A stretch of 64,000 nucleotides of DNA. Origin: Trachythela sp. YZ-2020. Taxonomy: Eukaryota > Cnidaria > Anthozoa > Malacalcyonacea > Clavulariidae. This document shows, one piece after another, positions 16,606 through 28,816 of the stretch (position 1 is its first letter; each line of letters opens with the position of its first letter). The notes under the pieces were generated by a model, which saw only the letters and a program-made list of their open reading frames with translations, searched no databases and was not told the origin of the DNA. The stretch lies in NCBI GenBank assembly GCA_016169945.1, contig JADLSH010000091.1, forward strand, positions 806,001 to 870,000. Direction: 5' to 3'. The translations under genes were made by a program, and so were the position numbers.

Positions 16606-17125
16606 AAACGGTAGAGTTATTGCCCCATAACTCCAACGGTTTGTTCAAGTCAATTATTGTGAAACTGGGTACCAATATCCCATCGGAGATTACCTGCACC
16701 CTCGCCCTAGGCTTTTTGGCGAGACCGGCGAGAGCCAGTCACGGGCCCAGGGCAGATTGGTGAACGTGGGCTCCCTCACTCCCTCAGTCTTGCACCCGTG
16801 CGCTTTGGTTTGCTCCTCCCCCACTGAACGCTCACCAGAGACGTGAACGCTGTCGGGCACGTGATGTCGTAGGACAAAAACTTTTGTAAATGCATGTAAA
16901 TTTTTATTCTTTGTGTTTGACTGACATGCAGTTATGGTTCTATTATGCCATTTATTTCAGAAATGTATAATATATTAAATAAATAGGCACACGTAAAGCT
17001 TTACATGTGACGCAAACATCCTTACCCAACTTTTCCGGGCCCCTTTGAACAGCCCGGGCCCCGGGTATTGTGCCCCCTCTGTCTCCCCCCCCCCCTCTCG
17101 CCGGCCTTGCTTTCTGGATACTGAT
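16606..17125. other. GC-richer spacer, no gene
   Basis: Contains CCCTCGCCCTAGGC, GCGAGACCGGCGAGAG and a C-run/GCCGGCC block (17025-17107). The compositional change suggests an unclassified repeat; no exon is recognised. Confidence 0.3.
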
Positions 17126-17129
17126 TAAC

Positions 17130-17830
17130 TAAACAGTCATCTCGTCCTAAGACTTGATCAATACAATTTTAAGTCCTAGCATTTGATCAAAACTTTATCC
17201 AGTCAGTATAGGACTTGATCAAATTGTTATCCAGTTGTAATTCTTAGTCAAAACTTTATCGACTTTATCATGTCCTCGGACTTGATCAAAACGTCATCCA
17301 GTTGGTAGGACTCGAAGAAAACTTGATACTTTATCAGCCACTTATAGAACATGATCATGCACAAAACAATATATATATCCATTTTATCATGCAGTCATAT
17401 GACTTAATCAAAACTTTATCCAGTCCTAAAGACTTAATCAAAAACTTTATATTGATCTATTCCTCATACAATCACAGAATAATTCATATATAGGACAAAA
17501 ATGGTAGAAACTACCCTACACGACTGCCCTACTTAACTTGCAGCAAGATGGTGCTAAGCCTTCCCTAATCCCCAAGACCCCACCACTCAATGTTGTAAGT
17601 TTCAGAGCAATGAGCAACGTTTATCGCACTTTATTCAGCGTCAACATTGAGTGGTGGGGCAAGGGGAGGGTGGCTAATTAATCTATAAGGCTGATGATAT
17701 ATATGTGTGTTCGTTTTTAGGCAGTTTGCCCCAATGTAATTATTCTATGATTGTACGACTTAATCATAAACTTCATCCAGTCCCAAAATTTGGACAAAAC
17801 TTTATCATATCGTACGACTGATATATCTAC
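17130..17830. repeat. Degenerate ~28-30-bp minisatellite (GACTTGATCAAAACTTTATCC)
   Basis: The core CTTGATCAAAACTTTATCCA / AGTCCTA recurs roughly ten times with indels between 17130 and 17450 and again at 17755-17810. The array is split by a segment holding a hairpin at 17578-17659 (arms CCCCACCACTCAATGTTG). Confidence 0.7.
17578..17659. repeat. Hairpin with CCCCACCACTCAATGTTG arms
   Basis: An 18-bp perfect inverted repeat separated by about 46 bases, inside the interrupted minisatellite. Confidence 0.6.
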
Positions 17831-18140
17831 TCTGGCTTGACTAAACGATATGAGTAGCCACCAAAATAATCTACATTGACAGCTTGACTATTTAATATGC
17901 ATTCTGATTATTTATACAGTGACGATCACTGTAGCTAAAACTAGGTTGAGTATGGCAAATATGGTTTTCGGGGGACGAGGCGAAAATTCCCGGAAAAGGC
18001 CCTGGGAATGTGGTTGAAAAATCCCATATTCCCAGGGATAAATCTTTAAAAAAAAATTCCGCATTCTTATATATATATACGCCAAAACGCCAGCTTAGCT
18101 AACTATAAAGTGCTTTTGTAATGTATTTGCTAACGATCAG

Positions 18141-18285
18141 GGGCCGGTTGTATAAAAAAGTAGTTAAAGTTAACTATAGTTAGTGCGAAAGTTAACCAAT
18201 CATAAACGCGAATTTTACAGTTAACTACTATTTAACTACAAAACGGGTAGTTAAAATGTAGTTAAGACTTTTATACAACCGGCCC
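18141..18285. mobile_element. MITE with GGGCCGGTTGTATAAAA TIRs and CAG duplication
   Basis: Perfect inverted ends GGGCCGGTTGTATAAAA and TTTTATACAACCGGCCC, with GTTAACTA / TAGTTAAC motifs inside. It is flanked by CAG at 18138-18140 and 18286-18288. The right end was partly duplicated when the 9.7-kb element inserted next to it, so this MITE is the older insertion. Confidence 0.8.
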
Positions 18286-20397
18286 CAGATGCAACCTCGT
18301 TCCCAGGCTCTTATCTCTTGGGGAGATAAAACCCTGGTTGTCGCTGGTCACGTGAACCCCCAGATTTTGGGGGAAAATCGAAATTGTTCTTAGGGATGGG
18401 TGGTAGAGGAGTGTGTTGTTGTCGCGTTTGGAAATTTTCAAATTTATGATTTTGCGTTTTGTATTCGTAAAACAGTATATATAGTATAACGCGCCAAATA
18501 TATCAACAAATTTTTAAAAACAGCATTGAAATTAATTACATCCTGTCTTGGAACATATGGAGTATTAAATTACATCTCAAGTATGGAGTTAAGGTCAAAT
18601 TTCAAGATCCTATCCATTCAATCGAGTCGATGGCTAGCAAAGACACGCCGAAAAAGCTCTACAAAAAACAAGAATCGAAGGCCAATATTTCACGTTGCAG
18701 ACTTTGTAATTGTGTTTCTGACCCAAAGCACAGTAAAAGTCTGTTTCGGAGTCAGAATCAAACAATTCTACGCAACGCGGAGATAATTTATGGTGGTGAG
18801 TTGCCACAAGGAAGCGACCTTCCTCGCCAAATTTGTGCGCCTTGTGAAAGGAGGCTAAACAATGCCGTACAGTTGAAGAAAATCATCACGGAGACGCAAC
18901 AAAGTTACGTGAAAATGTTCGAGCGAAACGATGTGTGGAAATTTCGCCATCTGTTAATAAACCGTCTGCAAAAGTGCGTGCAGTTGGGACTACGCGACGA
19001 CGAAGTATTGACTTCAATGTTGCAGCAGAAAAATCTCCACATCCAGTAAGTGTTCATCAAATATTAAAGCTTCTGCTGTCATTTAATATCTTTAGTTAAT
19101 TCTTTTCTCTATATAATTTTTTGAACATCATATTTCTAGTGAGTATTTTCGTTGAATATTTTGCGCCATTTTAATAATCATGAATGAATTCATTGTGGTC
19201 ATGAATGAATTAATCATTCATGCATATAAAACAAGACAAAACAATGGTCCAATTTTAATACAGTATTATACTCATATTTGAATTAATATCGTTTTGTGCT
19301 TTATGGTTTTACTTTAAACCTTTCAAAAACCTTTCAAAATATATCATTGTTTAGTATACAATAGCATGAAATTGTTTGATTGAAAATTTTGACAGTGTGA
19401 CAATGTTTTAAGGTCGAAACTTTTGATGCATCATCATCACAAATTCTCAATGAGGCAAACAAAGAACTCCTTGAAGTGGCAAGGAGGAGTGATGCATCTG
19501 TCCTGAGACAACGAAAGTATGATGGGTTATCTTCTGAGGGTTGGATGTCTGAAGTTATAGAGGAGATGGCAACCAGGTGTCCGATGGTGCATAAAATCCT
19601 ATCTGGTCTCTTGGAAAGCACCATCTATCCGGCAAAGAAGAATCCTGCAATCTGCTTGATTTATGGCATTGTGATGTTTTTGCGATGCCATGAATTAAGC
19701 AGAATCAACGAATAAATTCAGTTCTGTTGATAGAAGGCCAAGCATCTGTAAATGTAAGTCATTCTAAAATTTCTGTGATGATCATCAATAACTTGACCTG
19801 TTTGTCGCACTGTTTATATGATCTTAGGTACTGGGACACTCTACCTCCTGAGCTACCCTGGGAGAGGAAAATGACAATAATATTATAACAGCTGAAACGC
19901 AAATGTTTATATGGAAAGTTTTAAACTTGCCTCGGCTGGTAGGGTTCCCCTGGGTATAGGGTCACTCTGTTCGTGAAAGAGGGTGACCTAGTGGGAGGAC
20001 AACTTTTGTCCATGTAAACGGTTTGTCTTGGCCCCAGGACAACTTTCAGACAAGTTTTCAGACAGACGAACAAAAGGGAGTGTTTTCTCATATAAATGCA
20101 TGGTAAAGTTGTCTCAGAGGGTAGGGTGTCCTGGTCCCTCTCTTTAAATAGTCTCCCCAGGGCCTGAAATTGGGAGAACATTTTAGTTGCCCAAGTGGCT
20201 AGATACATGTACATGGAATAAAATATGGTTGCCAAATATAATACCAAATCTCCCTATATGAGGCTTATTGATCTATAATTATGAAAGAAGCTTGCTGCTG
20301 AGAGCTGGCTGAGCCACACTGCTGGGTGCCCGATGAAAGTAGGGGTAAGCCAATTTGTTGTTGCTTGACAAAAGTGCCCACCCACCCAGCCCCTATC

Positions 20398-20483
20398 TGA
20401 ATATTTCTATATTATGTATATGTTTGTGTAATTGCTTGCTTTACAGTAATTACACAAACATATACATAATATAGAAATATTCA
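20398..20483. repeat. Perfect 36-bp hairpin, 14-base loop
   Basis: 20398-20433 (TGAATATTTCTATATTATG...) and 20448-20483 are exact reverse complements separated by GCTTGCTTTACAGT. It lies in intron 2 of the DUF6589-like gene. Perfect arms in otherwise decayed DNA suggest a recent origin. Confidence 0.85.
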
Positions 20484-20499
20484 AATTTTGTGAATAAAT

Positions 20500-20762
20500 G
20501 TTTATGGGTAAACCCATTGCCTGGCAGTCTGTACCACTGATGAGTAAAATTGTCTGGCATTAGACAGAGTAAAATACTAAAGTAGGACACATCTGGGGAC
20601 ATTGCCTGCTGATGGGTAACAAGAGGCAATGGCAGATAGTTTTGTTGACCCATTAACCACCAGTACTCTACCACTGACAAGTAAAATACTCTGGCATTAG
20701 ACAAAGTAAAATATACTAAAGTAGTGTGCATCTGGGCATATTGCCAACTAATGGGTTATGCC
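20500..20762. repeat. Two tandem ~133-bp units of the TCTGGCATTAGACA repeat
   Basis: Each unit has ACCACTGA..AGTAAAAT, TCTGGCATTAGACA.AGTAAAATA, AAAGTAG, CATCTGGG..ATTGCC and TAATGGGTT. Diverged copies of the same unit lie at 40815-40880, 41320-41410, 41490-41545, 53700-53790 and 53850-53895. Confidence 0.75.
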
Positions 20763-23700
20763 ATCCAATATATGACATCCTCTGGTTATTTGACAGTTGA
20801 CATTTGCATCTGATAGTTGTCAAACAATGCATGGATATTCTCATCCATGAAATATTACAAGTAAAAGAAACCGCTCTTTCATACAGTATATGGCGGATCA
20901 TACGCAAAAGCAGTTTTAATATATTTTCTATATTATAATGTAAACCTTCAATTTAACCAATGCTATTGGAGTTTGATGGAACACTAGAAATAAGGATAAA
21001 CTAATTATTCCAGCATATTGGCTATCGAGGAGTTTCAATCTGAAACTCATTACCGAACAGTATAAGGAGTTTAAATAACTTAATTCAATTTAAGAAAGAT
21101 CTCAAAATAAGATGTTAATTCTATTTGACTATTTGTACTTTGGTTCTTTGATATGAACCATGTTTTAATTGTTTCTAATATTATCATGTAAAAGCCTTCT
21201 GGGAGAGTTCATAATTTTAAATAAATAAAATTAAAGCTGTGGCTTGCATTTCAGCAAAATGAGAATTTCAATTTTAGAAAGAACAGCTGCTTTGTTACAA
21301 AGCAAAATATGATCTCTTTCTTTCACCTTCTTTGAAGTCCCCTGACTGCCTTAGTGCATAAGAGCTACGTTTGGATCCAGTTTGGGATTATTACATGTAT
21401 CTTAGTATCTATTTTTGACACAGAAATGTAAACAAAACAGTGTGTCTGGTATTTAATAGTATATTATGCTTAAGCTCATGAATGTGTCCTTATACTTTCC
21501 ATATTCTTTCAGCTGATTGCTCGCTTGAATAAGTATGGTCTGTGCCTTGAACCCACAAAGAAATACACAATTCTGGATGACATTGGAAAACAATTCATTG
21601 ACCATGCTGCGGATTTGGTAAAGTCTGGACATAAATTTGTCTATGTATTAGACAACATTGACTGGGAGGAGAAAGCTCATGACATGAGACAGAATGTGCA
21701 AAACAGGAGTGTTCATGCTGTGGCAACAAGTATTGTATTTAATCGAGTTTCTGATGAAGGGTTGCCCGATTCTGGTCCACAGCAAAGTCTAAAAGATTGC
21801 AATGTCCATCAGTTGGTGGATATCAATCGACTGGAATTGGAGGCAATTAGAAGCCGATATAGAATACTTGTTGCTAAGCTTTTGTTTGAACATTTTCCTG
21901 CTTTTTGCAATATTCAAGCCTTATGTAGCTGGAACCACTGAATGTCAACGAAGCAAGGACATGTCTACCAAGTCGGAAGTCATGACAATGCCCATCTTGA
22001 TGAAAGACGAAAAAATATGCTGAGTGTGTGGATGTACTGGATCAGCTTGAGAAGTGGACCCAAGAAATCTACACAGCTGCTGGGCTATGTTCCTCGCTTC
22101 CTCAGAACCCAATGATGATGATACCACACCCACCATTGGAGCCACATCCAGACCAGACCAACCAGCCTCGCATGTACCACCTGCTGCCTCTGAAAGTGAT
22201 CCATTGCATGGTGTAAAGATACCATGCTTTGGTGATCAACTCACCCGGGTCAGATTCGCTGGAGCAAAGATTTAAGAGCTGGATGCCATTCTGCAAAGCA
22301 GAGACTGGATCACCTCTATCCATTTTGCATTGTTGACTGGCACACCAAAAGAAGTTTCTTAAAGGTATGGTTTCTGTAAGCTATGTACAGTATTAACTAT
22401 GTCTTGTGGGTAAACCAATTAATTCAAGACCCACATACAAGCTTTGTCTCCTGCAGCAGTAGACCATATACAGGTAGCCTCTTCTTGCATCAGATGATAT
22501 TACCCTTTGTACAGTACTTGTAACCACATCCAATGTACTAATCACATCCAATGTGTTTAGCACAGTACTAAACACAGTGGATGTTAATGGCTTATTTAAC
22601 AACAGAGATAAACAAATACTCTTCTTACAGCACAATACAAAACAGTGATGTGTCTAGATAGGAGCCTCATATCAGAGTTAATTTGTAACCCATTACTAGT
22701 GGCATCCTGAACATTGTTAGTCTGTGCCCTTGCAGTAAACTATTATTGGGGTAGAACCTCTTGGGGGCACCCCACAATAATTTGGCATTTTGGAAGCAGG
22801 GCTTACAAATAGGGCCTGGGACACCTTTCGCTAAGGGCCCACTGCTCACGTTGGGAGAGTTGGGGGGTGTCATTTGCTGAGAAGAAAAATAGGATTAAAT
22901 ACAAAATTAAATTTTTGTTCATTAAATATCAGTGATTTATCCCAAATATTTAATGAAGGGCCCAAAACTTTATAAACATTGTAGACCTTTGCATGCTTGG
23001 GGCCCACAATTGCCAGATTTCTGGTGGCCCACCGGGAAATCTCCTGGTGGGCCAACGCCGCCCCTGTTTGGAAGCATCAGAATTCAGAAGCCCATTTTCC
23101 ATGTTTCCGGAGAGGATTTTTATAAAAATTATGAGGTTTTTACATCTAAGAATTCAATATTTTTACCGATAAGTTACTTTCAAATTCTACATTCAAACCG
23201 ATGAAGGTCAATTTACAGACAGTTTTCTTAAAAATTGGATTGGGGCATTTTGCACCCCCCCCCCTCGGTATGCCCTTGTCAATTACTGTGCTGTCACAAG
23301 AGATTACATTTGTTGAAATGTTTTATAGACAGTTGCAAACACTTCACTAGTATTGTACCAAATGTGGGCAGATTGTCAAATGCAATTCTTATACTGTTCC
23401 ACAATGTTTACTGATTCACCAAGTGCTAACAAAACAAACACAATAATATATGTATAGAACATCCATATCAATATTTCTCTCTCTTAGGAAATATGTCGTC
23501 TTCAGTATTTATATAAGGATAATGATATGCCTTTTTTTTCTTTTAACAAAGTGACATCATGGTGTCAAAATGTGCCTTCTGTGATGACAAATGTTGGTTA
23601 AAATTAAACATTTTGAGAAGAGAATTTCAATCAAACCTCAAGTGAAAAGTTCAGTACCTTTAGCTATCACATGTACAATATTGTTATTTTTTTTTTGTAC

Positions 23701-25570
23701 AGACTGTGTTCAAGAAACTGTATAAGAACTCTGGTAGAGAGAAGGGAACACTGCGATTTTTTCGAGAAAAGCTCAACCGAAGAAATGTCACAGTTGATGT
23801 AAAACACTATGAGGATTGTGAGCAGCTGTTTTACAGTGTTGGTAAGTGTTTTGTAGTTGAGGCCCTTATGGAGTTCTTCCAAATGGAGGATACGAAACAC
23901 AAGCCAGCAGTGAACGGTCCTCATAGTGTCAACGTCCTAAAAGAAGAATATAGAAAGAGCTACATTATCAACATACTTGACAAATTTCTTGATGAGTTTG
24001 TTTTTCGTTGGTGGTGAGAGTGATGATGGAGATATGGATGATGGAGATGAGGACGATGGAGACAGAGTTGATGAAGATGGTGTTTGGAGTTACGGAGTTA
24101 ACATCATAAAGTGTTTCATGTTGCTGGCTGATTTTAAGGATGCTGTCTCCACAGGCAATGGCGAACACCTATCGATCCTGAGAAAACAGCTGCTGGTCCA
24201 TTTCTTTGCAACACCTGGATTCAACGAGTTTGCGATTGAAATGCTGATAAATATCCTCCAGTGTGAAGTGTTGCTGTCAAGAGCTGAGGCCCATCGTTGC
24301 AAATGGGCTGCTACGGTCAATTGGAAAGGTGGTGCTGGCAAAACATTGAAATTGACCTGTTTCAAGAAAATAGGAACTGCGAGATGAAGAAGTTGATCAG
24401 ATCAATGGGTGCCAACAAGACGGACAAGGCTATTACCAGAGCAAGTAAGGCATCAGGAGGAGTGACCAAAATAGTGGATGCATTTGAGCAGCAGGTTAAC
24501 ATTCGCCCTAAATCAACAACGCACTCCCACAAATCAGCAACTGAGGATGAAAGGATAATAAGTAGGGACATAAGAGGTTTAAGGCCTTTTAAGAAGGAGG
24601 ATGGAAGAGCATTTGAGTCCTTTGCAAGCATTTCCTGTGATCCCATCCACTCTTTGGACAAAGATAAATTTGTGACATGGATTGATAGACATAAGAAGAA
24701 CATATTGATGCACTATCCGGTTTCAGAAGATGCTGAACTGTCCAATGAGTGATTTAGTTTATCACAGAACTGTCCAGTGAGTAATTTAGCAATTTTCAGA
24801 AAGTAGTCTATAGTGTAAGTTTGTTAAAAGAACTGTTGAGGTTTTGGTTGAACTACCTGAGAAAGGTACTGTAATCCTCAACATTTAGAGCTAATCCTAA
24901 GGACATTTGTCCAGAACATTCAAAATGTCTTGGTTTGCTAACTTGTCAAGGCAGTTCGATCAAAACCTTAGCAGGTTATTGTCAGATGATTAATTGCTAT
25001 AAATATTAATTGTTAAAAGTACAACTACAATCTGCAGACAGATACTACATATAAAGATGACACAGACTATACCATAAGCTGGTTTCTGTGAGAATTTAAG
25101 ACTACTATAATAGTGCTGGTTCTGATTTGATTCAAAACCGCCATAAATTTTAACTCACAGATGGCAGCTTATTTCCAAACATCCACTATAAGATATCAAT
25201 TAGACCAGAAATTTGTTTTATAGGGTGCAATATAAATAACTCAAATATTTAGAGTAAGTTTAGTTGTGAAGGCGAGACTTCACTTGTGCTGATCATGAGT
25301 TTATGTCAGCCTTAGTAACAAAATTTAATATATTGTAATAGCACCAAGTTGCACTTGCACAAGTCATATGGACACAAATTTATAAATGTATATATTGCAC
25401 ATTTTATGAGAAATTTTGAGAACAGTTATAATAAAAATTAACAAAATATTTACACTAGTGGTCTCAGTCTGCATTTTGTTTGTCCATCACTCTAATGAAG
25501 TACAGTAACATGTAATGTGATAAAATATAATTTATATACCACAAACTCTTAGAAATTGGAATAAAATGTT

Positions 25571-25716
25571 CAGGGTTTGAATTAACAGATAGTGAATAGC
25601 AATTCCCTATCCATTTTTGGGATTTCGCTATTCACTTTGTTATACAGCGTACTGGTTTTATATAACACATCACTAGAAATTTGCTATTCATTTTTAAACT
25701 TTTAATTCAAACCCTG
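25571..25716. mobile_element. MITE with CAGGGTTTGAATTAA ends
   Basis: Left CAGGGTTTGAATTAA and right TTAATTCAAACCCTG are exact inverses. TGAATAGCAATTCCC / AAATTTGCTATTCA motifs inside also mirror. The 8-base flanks (aaaatgtt, aatatgct) agree at six positions, compatible with an old 8-bp duplication. It lies in the spacer between the two genes of the 9.7-kb transposon. Confidence 0.65.
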
Positions 25717-25944
25717 AATATGCTACAATTTTTTAAGCAGGCAAAGTTAAAAAAGTTTTGTTGGGTCCTTCCAGAAAATATCACACTCTCCCTATCAAAT
25801 AAATTGAACATAAACCCACCCACCATCTAAGAATGTAAGAGTATATTTTACTATTATCAAATGTAGATTCTTCTCCACTGATTGTCAAAAACCTCTACTA
25901 TAGGAGGAGTGTGGATCTTTCCTGGACTGATCTGAATGTTTCAC

Positions 25945-27867
25945 TTACAATTTTTCCATGAGAAGCTGTAAGCACATGGAACAGTTACATTCTTTTTCAC
26001 AGACACCACAACAAAGGTGCAATGGCTTAATAAAAATATCCTGTTCATAATCAAGTGACTTCAGCAGTAACTTCCTCAGACATATGTTGTCACTTGAACA
26101 AAAGTTGCGCATATCATCTTGCATACCCACTCTATTCTTGCCAATGTCTCTGTTGTTGTAGTATAAGTAAGCCGATGAAGGTTTGCCATCTCTACCGGCA
26201 CGCCCTGTCTCTTGGAGGTATGCCTTCACTGTACTTGGAGGCCCAACATGGATGACCTGACGGATGTCAGGAATGTCCACGCCCATTCCTATCGCTACTG
26301 TCGTAAAAACCACACGAATTGTACTTCTTGCTGAACAAAGTTGCTTCAAAATCTCATCCTTCATCTCAATGGTTTGAGGAGCATGAAATTGTGCAAACAG
26401 CCTGTTTGCTGGAATTGAGGCAGATCCAAGAGGGAAATATTGTTCAGCACCAAGAACATGCTCAAACATCTTGTACGCAAATCCACATAATCTTAAGGGT
26501 ACATATACGATAGTCAATGGATAATTTATCTTTTCCTGTAAAAGATCTCTGGCTACTGGTATCAAAATCGATTGAATGGCGTTGACATCTTGCCCATGTC
26601 GAAAACTTTTGGTAGAAAATATTTTTCCGATCTGGATTGCCAATAATGCATTCACAATTCTTCAGTCCTAACGAGTCCTGGATACATTTAATATCAGTCC
26701 GACTTGCTGTCGCTGTCATCGCAATAACGGGTACATCGGAAACAGTGCACACAGCACTCCTAATTTACCATAGTCTTTTCTGAAATCACTCCCCCTGCAA
26801 TAACATAAAAACAAAATGTAAGTCTGATATAAAAGCACATTACATTCAGGTAGGAATACACAGGCTATGCAGATTGCAGAATTTTACGTAAGGCTCGCTT
26901 TGTCCCAAGCCACTTATTTATTTTCCAAATTTTGTGTTTACCACTACCATCATGACATAATTTTGAAGGGAAGGTGATTGGGCATAAACAATCTAACATT
27001 TATTAACACTACAAGCTGACAATTCAGGCATTCGCTGTCTAACTTTATACCTTCTTTTCAAGTCAATTTTGTATTTGTGTAGGTATATTACACATCAAGA
27101 TTACGCATATAAAATAATTTATAGTCATCATTTACAGTAGGTGTGGGTAACACGATTGCTAAATAACATAAAACTTCGCCATTCATATTAATACAGTGAT
27201 TGGCAATCCTACAAGGACATCAAAATATTTTAATACATGCATGGAAGGTGAAACGTTGACTTGATACTAACCAGTCTAATATACAATGAGCTTCGTCTAT
27301 AACAATTGCAAAGACATTTTCTTGGTATATCTCGCTCAGCAATAACTCCCGTCCATATTTGCTCGAAATAAGTGTTTCTGGATGAGCAAAAACAATGTTG
27401 TAATGACCATCGCGTAAGTTTTTCTCTTCACACTGGCTGAAGTCAACATGTATATTTTCATTATTTTGGTCGTCAGAATCCTCGGCCAGTTGATCCATTC
27501 CCGATTCCTTTAATACATTGATAACCGACGCTCGAATACCACTCATGCTTAGACGCGATACTTGGTCACTTATCAAAGAATTCAATGGCGATACAACAAT
27601 AATAATGGAGTTAACTACGGCCGTAGAAATACCTTTCGATGCCCGAAGTAAATCGTCTGGCAACTTGTATTTCGCGAACAACAACATTGGCAGAAGATGA
27701 TAAATTAAAGACTTGCCATAACCCGTCGGTAAAACACACATCACATCCTTCTTTAGATACATGCTCTCCAAACAAAGAACTTGCTTTGGTTTTAGAATAA
27801 TTTGTTTATATATACTATTTACAACCGCAAATTCTAAGCAAGATAAAAAGGCAATGTAGTCCAGCAT
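25945..27867 (-). pseudogene. RecQ-like SF2 DNA helicase, two frameshifts
   Basis: ATP-dependent 3'-5' helicase family. Exon 1 is 27867-27272 from an ATG with a good GCC context; the frame upstream of it begins in the element's TIR. It shows motif I LPTGYGKSLIYHLLP, motif Ia VVSPLNSLISDQ and motif II VIDEAHCILDW. Donor GTTAGT joins in phase to exon 2 at 26794 (GSDFRKDYGKLGVL). Exon 2 carries motif III MTATAS, motif V TTVAIGMGVDIPDIRQVIHV, motif VI QETGRAGRDG and a Cys cluster CCGVCEKECNCSMC (zinc-binding region), ending at 25945. Within exon 2 the frame shifts at about 26750 (a TGTGTG run) and at about 26603 (a TTTT run). The two shifts together restore the original frame, but the unshifted frame has a TGA between them. 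A GTAAGT overlaps the stop, so a further exon is possible. The HRDC and RQC domains of WRN/BLM are not seen. Confidence 0.8.
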
Positions 27868-28028
27868 GGCGGAAACGCGAGAGAAATGCTTGTCAAGTGG
27901 AAGCTTGTAATATGATACTTTCCCGACACCCCCTAAGGCAATGAATTTTTGATAGGTCACGTGACCAGCGGCATCCAGGGTTTTTCTTCCCCAGAAGGAA
28001 AAGCCTGGGTACGAGGTTGCCCCAGATG

Positions 28029-28816
28029 TTACTTGTTCGATATCTGGATCAGACGGCTAAATAGCTACAAACCACGGATGCATATTTTCCGAACGTAATC
28101 TAGATAGGATGATAGACGGGTTTCAAAGAAGAAGCGATTCAGTCATGATTCGTTGCGTAGGTACGATCGGTAGATTTGGTAGTCAGCTGCTTTTTGTTCG
28201 ATCAAATAGCTGGAAAGAGGTCTTGACCGTGACATGCTCTTAAATATTCCTCCAGAGAGCACGAAATGGCATTTTAGAGATTGTAGATTTTAAACTTTTC
28301 TGAGGGAGCATGCCTTCACATTCGGTTCTAGTGGCACTGTACCCTCTGAGATTTTTAGCCCCCCCCCCCTCCCCGAATGCCAAAAATGCTCCGCGGTCCC
28401 TGAATCCTGAGATCAAATGACACGAACAAAGTCAAAACTGTATTTATTCCCTTTATTTTATGTTCACTTGAAATGTGTGCAGTATTTATGATCTAAGCTA
28501 GCTCTAATATATACAGCTCATTCAATTGACGTTGTCTTCTGAAGGTCAACACGCTCAAACGCAAATTCTCGACCTAATGGACGTGTTTGTCTTTTCTTAA
28601 TACTTCGTTCGCAACATTTTGCAATGCACAACTTCAATGCCCCCATTCATACTTGATTACACAAATACATCCATTGAGCTGTTTGCACTTGACTTAGAGG
28701 TCGCTGTTTTTGATTTTGAGTTTTGACTTTGAAAGGACAACCATGATATTTGAAATGGCTGAGACGCCCTACTAAGCTACATATCATCGAAACGTAACTA
28801 AAGTTCTGACAGAAAG
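28029..28816. other. Spacer right of the 9.7-kb transposon, no gene seen
   Basis: Holds a C-run block at 28350-28375 and minus-strand AATAAA-like signals near 28441-28456 that could serve the vWA gene. No exon pattern recognised. Confidence 0.4.

Larger units (their letters stand above)
18630..24752 (+). pseudogene. ZAD-like / DUF6589-like protein, candidate transposase, frameshifted
   Basis: Four exons by splice sites and homology flow: 18630-19045, 19413-19753, 21513-22364, 23703-24752. Exon 1 has a ZAD-like zinc site (CRLCN ... LPRQICAPCERRL, residues about 24-76). Exon 2 gives KYDGLSSEGWMSEVIEEM and an ICLIYGIVMFLRCHELSR core. Exon 3 gives LIARLNKYGLCLEP, FVYVLDNIDWEE, KSEVMTMPILMKDE and FGDQLTRVRFAGAK. 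Exon 4 gives FKKLYKNSGREKGTL and the C-terminal segment KLIRSMGANKTDKAITRASK. This order matches my memory of DUF6589 proteins of cnidarians and fungi. The reading frame shifts at about 19700, 21905, 22015, 22090, 22270, 24010 and 24345, and exon 1 to 2 is off phase by one base, so no intact protein is encoded. Shifts at runs such as AAA could be assembly errors, but seven or more argue for decay. No catalytic triad is assigned. Confidence 0.7.
18292..28019. mobile_element. 9.7-kb two-gene DNA transposon (DUF6589-like protein + RecQ-like helicase)
   Basis: Seen directly: 18292-18355 and the reverse complement of 28019-27955 align over about 64 bp. Both start CAACCTCGT, T or A, CCCAGGCT. Both have GGGGA near position 30 and AAACCCTGG before the end, and both close with CGCTGGTCACGTGA. 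Both outer edges are flanked by the perfect 9-mer CCCCAGATG (18283-18291 and 28020-28028). The two internal genes converge: a ZAD/DUF6589-like protein (plus, from 18630) and a RecQ-like helicase (minus, from 27867). Known: several eukaryotic DNA transposon superfamilies carry an accessory helicase, and I recall a helicase-bearing Academ lineage (AcademH), which I could not check. Inference: the pair is the element's own transposase and helicase. Both genes have frame breaks here, so this copy is likely inactive. Confidence 0.75.

Noticed and set aside
27868..27960. Extending the RecQ-like protein upstream to a GTG at 27960
   Set aside because: That part lies in the transposon TIR (CACGTG), and a good ATG exists at 27867.
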